The notes beneath the pieces were generated by a model. The model did no database searches. It was not told where the DNA came from and saw nothing but the letters and a program-made list of their open reading frames with translations. Position numbers and translations under genes: made by a program. DNA of 23,977 bases from Elysia marginata (Eukaryota; Mollusca; Gastropoda; Plakobranchidae): positions 84,591 to 108,567 of the forward strand of contig BMAT01002839.1 of the NCBI GenBank assembly GCA_019649035.1, given 5' to 3'. Shown piece after piece: positions 19,247 through 23,977 of this stretch (within the stretch, counting starts at the first letter, position 1; the number at the start of each line of letters is the position of its first letter).

Positions 19247-19313
19247 AAGATCTAGCACCTGCGCACCAGGCATAAAGAATTTGCCAAAATCAAGCGCCTT
19301 TCTTTTGGCAAAA
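19247..19313 (-). other. possible exon with a methyltransferase-like VLDLG motif
   Basis: The - strand reads F-A-K-R-K-A-L-D-F-G-K-F-F-M-P-G-A-Q-V-L and then D-L-G, followed directly by GTGAGT as a donor. An acceptor-like CTTAG precedes it at 19314. 'F-x-P-G-x-x-V-L-D-L-G' is motif I of SAM-dependent methyltransferases such as the FtsJ family. The expected next motif was not found downstream, so this could be a relic exon or chance. Confidence 0.2.
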
Positions 19314-20000
19314 CTAAGATCACTTGTGTGGCTAGTAAAAATTATTATAACTGACTTGTAATCGTCGTTGCGGCTGCAGCATCTTTTTTGTAGTTGTAAC
19401 TGTTTTTTGGTGAAGTGTTTGAGTTTATTGGAAACTTGAAAAGTGTGATGAGTTTCAACATAAAATAATGAATAACAAAAAGCCCCATTCCATTTCCGAC
19501 ACACAAATCAGCCCGTTCGGTTATGTGATATGGTTAAAAAAATTGGTTCTAAGAAAAACTGAATGGCAGTTCACAAAGGTGTCCAAGTGATTCCTAAAAA
19601 TATAATTTTACGTCCATATCGTTATTGGCAGTGACATGGCGAATTCGTGTTATATCATCAGTAGATCTATATGATGTGACGCGGGCGATCTTTTTGTAGG
19701 AGTGCAGCGAGAAAAACGCTACTTCTCTTTATAAGAAGACCATTCAATGAAGAAACGCTTTCAAATTTTTTCCGACAGTGAGAGTCTCAAACTGGTTACA
19801 TTAATAGATCTATACATTCATACTTTTAAAATCTATAATACATTTAAATAGTTATCTTTGAGCTTTTCTGACTCGGTATGCACATAAAACTGTTTCCTTC
19901 GCTACCCGGTATCTATGTCTTTTCCCCCTCTCCTTTATGGGCCCAAGTGTCGATATATTTCAGCCTGTTTACATTTTGGAAAAAGTTTGATAGTAAGGAA

Positions 20001-20110
20001 GATAGATAGATATAGATGGACAAATAAATTGATTAATAGATAGGTATGTGTGTATGTAGACAGAGAGGTAGATGTGTAGGAAGGTTAGCAGTTAGGTAGG
20101 TAGGCAGATT
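20001..20110 (+). repeat. degenerate GATA/GGTA tetranucleotide repeat
   Basis: GATAGATAGATATAGATGG grades into GGTAGGTAGGCAG after interruptions. Confidence 0.75.
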
Positions 20111-20469
20111 AGGAGATAAATGATATATAGATTAACAGGAAGATAAACAAGAAAGATCGATTGATTAAACTGATTAATTAAAACCATATGCTTCAAATCC
20201 TTTCAGTTCCAAGCTCTGCTGTCAGCTTTGTTTCGTAATCATAGATACTTTCCCATCGTATAATGATTTTAACATAAGGTTTGGGTATCATTAGTTTAAA
20301 CGTGTGCAAAATGAAAATTACGTCCTTTTAATCAACATTTAAAATGTCCTCCTAAAATGAAGTCGAAGAAAATGAGATTTTGGGATGATTAAAAAAAGCC
20401 CATCTAACTAGCTTTATTCTAGTTTTATTGAAGTGTGTTTAACTCTTAAGGTATTTTTTACGTATCATT

Positions 20470-20991
20470 TTAATAAACAGGATATAATAAACCTTCAATG
20501 AAGTCAATGTCTTTCTGTTTTTCTACACCATTTTTCCGGTGAAATTTCTTTTCGAAAGCGCCGCAGCTAATACAATAATCAGTTCGACCTAAATATAGCG
20601 CACACGGGGGTAACCAAAACACAGGTAAGTTGCAGGCAAAGAGAAAGACACACCACAGACTAAAAGAAGCGATTCTTGTGCAAGAGAGACAGGGAGATCT
20701 AGATCGGTTCTGGTCTTGTACAGTAACAAAAAAACAAAACAAAACAAAACAAAACCAAAAAGCAACACTTAGGTAAGAGTGTCTGGAGCAGAACTGCTCA
20801 CTCCTATCTCTCCGTCTCCCATGCACGTGCTGTCTGTAGCTTAGCCGCTGTAAATAAACCCGGGCCATGTGGTAGTGTGAGATGGTGTGTGGGTGTGTGT
20901 GTGTGTGTGAAATTATAGCATCTATGACATCATATTTACAAGCACGTTTCAGTATCTTATTGTTTAAAAAAAATGAACAAATAAAGAACAA
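20470..20991 (-). CDS. 173-codon ORF of doubtful status
   Basis: This is the longest open frame in the window. Part of its openness comes from GT and AAAAC simple repeats, which translate as H-T-H-T-H-P-H-T and C-F-V-L-F-C-F-F. The last 39 codons look more protein-like: R-T-D-Y-C-I-S-C-G-A-F-E-K-K-F, then H-R-K-N-G-V-E-K-Q-K-D-I-D-F-I-E-G. They follow an acceptor-like TATATTTAG, end at TAA, and are followed within 60 bases by two AATAAA signals (CAATAAAACTAGAATAAAGC). It may be a terminal exon of a - strand gene or of a non-coding transcript. I do not recognise it. Confidence 0.25.
   Translation of the reverse strand: MFFICSFFLNNKILKRACKYDVIDAIISHTHTHPHTISHYHMARVYLQRLSYRQHVHGRRRDRSEQFCSRHSYLSVAFWFCFVLFCFFVTVQDQNRSRSPCLSCTRIASFSLWCVFLFACNLPVFWLPPCALYLGRTDYCISCGAFEKKFHRKNGVEKQKDIDFIEGLLYPVY
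20728..20760 (+). repeat. AAAAC pentanucleotide repeat
   Basis: ACAAAACAAAACAAAAC tract. Confidence 0.9.
20885..20909 (+). repeat. GT dinucleotide repeat
   Basis: GTGTGTGGGTGTGTGTGTGT and a few more units. Confidence 0.9.
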
Positions 20992-21304
20992 ACAAAAAAG
21001 TCAGCTCCGTTTTTTCTTTAATACTGTCAAGTGTCATGTACCCATTGCGTCACAGTCAACCAAAAGGCAGCATAATTATTCGTTTATTCCTTTAAAATCT
21101 CCGTACATGCCGGGTGAAGAAAATAACAACATTTTGAAATAAATTATATAATTCACAGCGTCTCGTTTGTTGATAGGCTACCAGTACTTAAAACTTGCAG
21201 GTTACACTGCCGGATCTGTTTTACAATTCGAATGATAGGAAGCAAGAAAGAGACATAGAAAAATAAGAATAAGTTGTTAAGTAAGTAGGTAAAAAAAAAA
21301 GGGG

Positions 21305-21336
<32 letters not shown>

Positions 21337-21383
21337 AGTAGGTAAGAGAGAGAGAAGTAAGTAGATAAGAGAGAAGTAAGTAG

Positions 21384-21434
<51 letters not shown>
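21305..21434 (+). repeat. interrupted GA microsatellite
   Basis: Three GA blocks are separated by copies of AGAAGTAAGTAGATAAGAG. The spacer itself is repeated, pointing to tandem growth of a compound unit. Confidence 0.9.
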
Positions 21435-21435
<1 letters not shown>

Positions 21436-22507
21436 ACAATCAAGAAAATATTTGTAAGCATAGATATAAGATGAGCCGATTTGTTTTTCGTTTGTTGTCA
21501 TGCTTGTGAGAAAGACACGTTTTTTCTTTCGCGTCATTCTGAAACCGCAACCTTTTTCATTGGAAGAATTTATTGTTTGTACAGTGAATAAAACTACATG
21601 TAGGTGATTTCTAGCGTTGCCTATTGATTTTGCGATATTTCCCGACTATCTCAAAGTTCTCTGTTTGAAACGGAAGCCTGTATTATTATTCATTTAAAGT
21701 TCTGCTCACAACAATAATACATGTATCAAACAATACATTTTGGTTTTAAAAAATATAAGAAAAGAAAAAAAGAGAAACTACACACGCAATATCTTTTGAT
21801 ACAAATTTACTTTTGCACATGTTTCCGTGGTTTCAGTATGCATACAAAAGGCGATGCTGATACTACATGTATTCAGTTTTTTATAACCGTAAAACTATTT
21901 GGTTTTAAAACTCAATGCACACCTAAAATAAAGTTCTTAACTGTTTCCAAACTATGCCGATAGATCAGTTCTAGATTCTATGTATATTACAGTTCGTAGT
22001 TCAGAGTTCTCTAATAACATCTAAGTCTATGCATTGTATAAAGCCTTCAACCGCCGCACCTGGCGAGGGCTATAGTAAGCCAGCAACATGCAGTAGTCGC
22101 GGTACACTGTCTGGTGTGGCCTTTTTTTTTTTTTTTACATCTAATCGATGTTGATTTGATTCCGCCTGTATCGTGCACAGGGTCATAAATTGCCGTTTGG
22201 CAGGTCATTTAGAGTAGCGTGGTGAGCATAAAACTGGACAACACGATGAGCTGCAGTACATGATCTGGGCACCTGTGGATTCAGTCTGATGTTTTAAGGG
22301 GCCGCTTGTGCACATACATATCTTTATTTGCACTTTGTCTACATGATATAAACGCGAGCAAATGGATGTATGGTTTTTGCCTGATGGCGTACATGACTTT
22401 AAACAATCCACTAACCTGTATAATTTAAACAGTTGATTGGCTGGTTAAGAATAATAATAAGTAACCGTATGGCTTTTTTATCGCTGCAGGCATCTAATGG
22501 AAGCACT
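21435..22507. other. non-coding stretch, no gene seen
   Basis: AT-rich with a 16-base T run near 22120-22136. No exon with paired splice sites could be supported. Confidence 0.45.
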
Positions 22508-22560
22508 GAGTTCTCTGATTAAAGCCCTTAAATGAATTCTCTGGTTAAAGCCTTTAAAAT
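22508..22560. repeat. 26/27-bp tandem duplication
   Basis: GAGTTCTCTGATTAAAGCCC plus TTAAAT is followed immediately by GAATTCTCTGGTTAAAGCCT plus TTAAAAT. Confidence 0.8.
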
Positions 22561-22649
22561 AGTTAACACGAAAAACTGAAACTATTTTTACCCATAAGTG
22601 TTTATTATTTGCAGTTTCACTTCGTATGATCAGTGTTATCCTATTACAG

Positions 22650-23956
22650 ATGATGACGATGATAAAGATGATGAAGATGTTGACGATCTTGATCACAATA
22701 ATGATGATGAGCTTAGTTTGATCGCAAACTTCATACGGGGTGAGTTTATTGAATACAGAGAGACACCAATTGTTTAGAAGTAGGCCCAATTGTCAAATGA
22801 AAGCAATCGATTTCTCGAGACCTGGCGTCGAAAATTTGAATAAAATAGAAAAAAAAGTACAAAATGACGGGCAAGCAATGAACCGATCGAATTCTGTAAC
22901 GTTCCCAGGACGTTTTATGCGTTGATATTTTGATAAAGAGTATTAATTTTTTTGTCCACTTACCGCATTACAGTTAAACCGGTAATGGTGTGTACTTTCA
23001 TTCTCAAAATGTTCTCATACCCACTGCCAATCATAGCGATGGCTAATCTGTTTTTTATTTCAATTTTTAGCGGTTCTCTACTGTCTCTCTGGTTGTTCAG
23101 TTCTTTGCTTGCCTCAACTGGAAATGTCAAAGTTCAACCAACTGATTTATTGTCTTGTCATTGTATGGGATCAGATAAATATTTAGCCTGAATCAGAAAA
23201 GTAAAGTGAAAATTTGGTATTTTTGAAAAAATCAAATATATAGAGAAAAATTATATCGAGACAAAGAAGGCCAGAGCTAAAAAAACTAAAAAGAAAAATG
23301 ACTTTGAAACGACAAACAGAAATAATTATTAAACCTAACGCAGAAAAAAAAAAAATTATTTAACCGATACAATTGTTATACTGAGCAAAGATGTAGAAAA
23401 CATTGGCAGTGAGCTGCATTGGGATGAGATGAATCTACAGCAAAGGAAAACGAATTGGAAACTCTTATCTGTTTTCTACCTGGCAGAGACCTAATTCCAT
23501 TAGACTGGTGCTACAGCGCGCATACACACCCACACACAAACACAGCGACCATCAGCTATCGTGCGGGAAGGCACAAGATCTATTTACCTACACAACTGGA
23601 GAAACACACCTCCTTGATAACAGTGAGTTCTGAGGTAGCGGCCAAAAGACGTGCATGCATGATGAATGAACGCGAGCGAACCATAGGTACCGGTTCTATG
23701 AATTAGAGTCTAGTTTTAGCACACTACCTAGATGAAACATCCGCTTGTAGTTAAACAGATGGCCCTCAATACTCAAGCGATGTCAATCATGTCTACGAAG
23801 AATGATGGTGGCTTTTTCTCACAGACGCCTACGGGCGTATAGGCCTAGTAATACTGTAATAAAAAGAGATATCTTCTCTACCTTTTAGGTAAAAGACCGG
23901 CAGACAGCGGAAGTTTGTTTGATGAGAAACAGTGGCTTCCCATCAACAAAAATTAG
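22650..23956 (+). CDS. possible two terminal exons of an unrecognised gene
   Basis: Segment 22650-22739 follows the acceptor TATCCTATTACAG and ends at donor GTGAGT. It encodes an Asp-rich run (D-D-D-D-D-K-D-D-E-D-V-D-D-L-D) and then D-E-L-S-L-I-A-N-F-I-R. Segment 23889-23956 follows acceptor CTCTACCTTTTAG and encodes K-R-P-A-D-S-G-S-L-F-D-E-K-Q-W-L-P-I-N-K plus N, then TAG at 23954-23956. The first ends in phase 1 and the second accepts phase 1, giving a Gly codon at the joint. The acidic run is partly a GAT simple repeat, which weakens the case. Earlier exons were not found, and I do not recognise the family. Confidence 0.33.
22746..23888. other. AT-rich stretch, possible intron
   Basis: No repeats or exons are recognised. 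If the two candidate exons on either side are real, this is their intron. Confidence 0.35.
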
Positions 23957-23977
23957 ATATCTTCTTGCCTAGGTGTG

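Larger units (their letters stand above)
17662..20469. other. largely non-coding region upstream of the P-x-W-K-R protein gene
   Basis: No supported full gene. It contains a 60-bp minisatellite (18818-18994), a methyltransferase-like open segment (19247-19313) and a GATA-type simple repeat (20001-20110). Promoter and first exon of the - strand gene should lie here or further right, but were not located. Confidence 0.5.

Noticed and set aside
20600-20630. + strand donor CACAG|GTAAGTTG suggesting a first exon
   Set aside because: Upstream + strand ORFs are short and no matching acceptor exon could be identified.
21153-21537. - strand ORFs rich in Ser-Leu repeats
   Set aside because: They are translations of the GA microsatellite.
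22485-22545. Possible exon after CGCTGCAG reading H-L-M-E-A-L-S-S-L-I-K-A-L-K
   Set aside because: It reaches a stop without a donor and overlaps a tandem duplication.

Overview
The window looks like AT-rich nuclear DNA of an invertebrate animal, most likely a mollusc and perhaps a gastropod. Coding sequence is cut into short exons with GT-AG introns of about 0.3-2.7 kb. There are tRNA-headed SINEs, LINE tails, small DNA transposons and microsatellites, and no bacterial-style gene packing. The mollusc assignment rests on the style of the SINEs and on a recurring TAGATCTA word, so it is an inference.

Left part (1-3.5 kb, + strand): the 3' end of a gene. Four exons (1-92, 433-560, 1061-1190, 2195-2278) join in phase and end at a stop at 2276-2278. 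They encode a Ran-binding-domain-like (PH fold) C-terminus. A T-rich 3' UTR follows, with AATAAA near 3503 lying inside what looks like an old retroposon tail. The introns hold a diverged SINE, a LINE ORF2 C-terminal fragment, and a partial tandem duplication of a splice acceptor with its exon start.

Middle (about 5.6-17.7 kb, - strand): a complete small coding sequence in five coding exons (17632-17605, 14915-14812, 14217-14125, 13103-13004, 10587-10409). All phases agree and give a 167-residue protein with three P-x-W-K-R motifs, as in the phostensin/taperin class of actin-cytoskeleton and PP1-associated proteins. Its 3' UTR may run to about 5.58 kb, so it would converge on the left gene. 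Its introns have collected a SINE with a clear target-site duplication, a piggyBac-like MITE a few bases from a splice donor, and a decayed PIF/Harbinger transposon carrying remnants of both expected ORFs. A retroposon tail lies inside that transposon.

Right part (17.7-24 kb): mostly non-coding, with a 60-bp minisatellite, GATA-like, AAAAC, GT and GA simple repeats and a 27-bp tandem duplication. Weak gene candidates are a methyltransferase-like VLDLG segment on the - strand (19.25-19.32 kb), a 173-codon - strand ORF (20.47-20.99 kb), and two + strand segments (22650-22739 and 23889-23956) that join in phase into an unrecognised acidic C-terminus.

I did not find a clearly new system. The best leads are the compact triple P-x-W-K-R protein and the transposon structures inside its introns.
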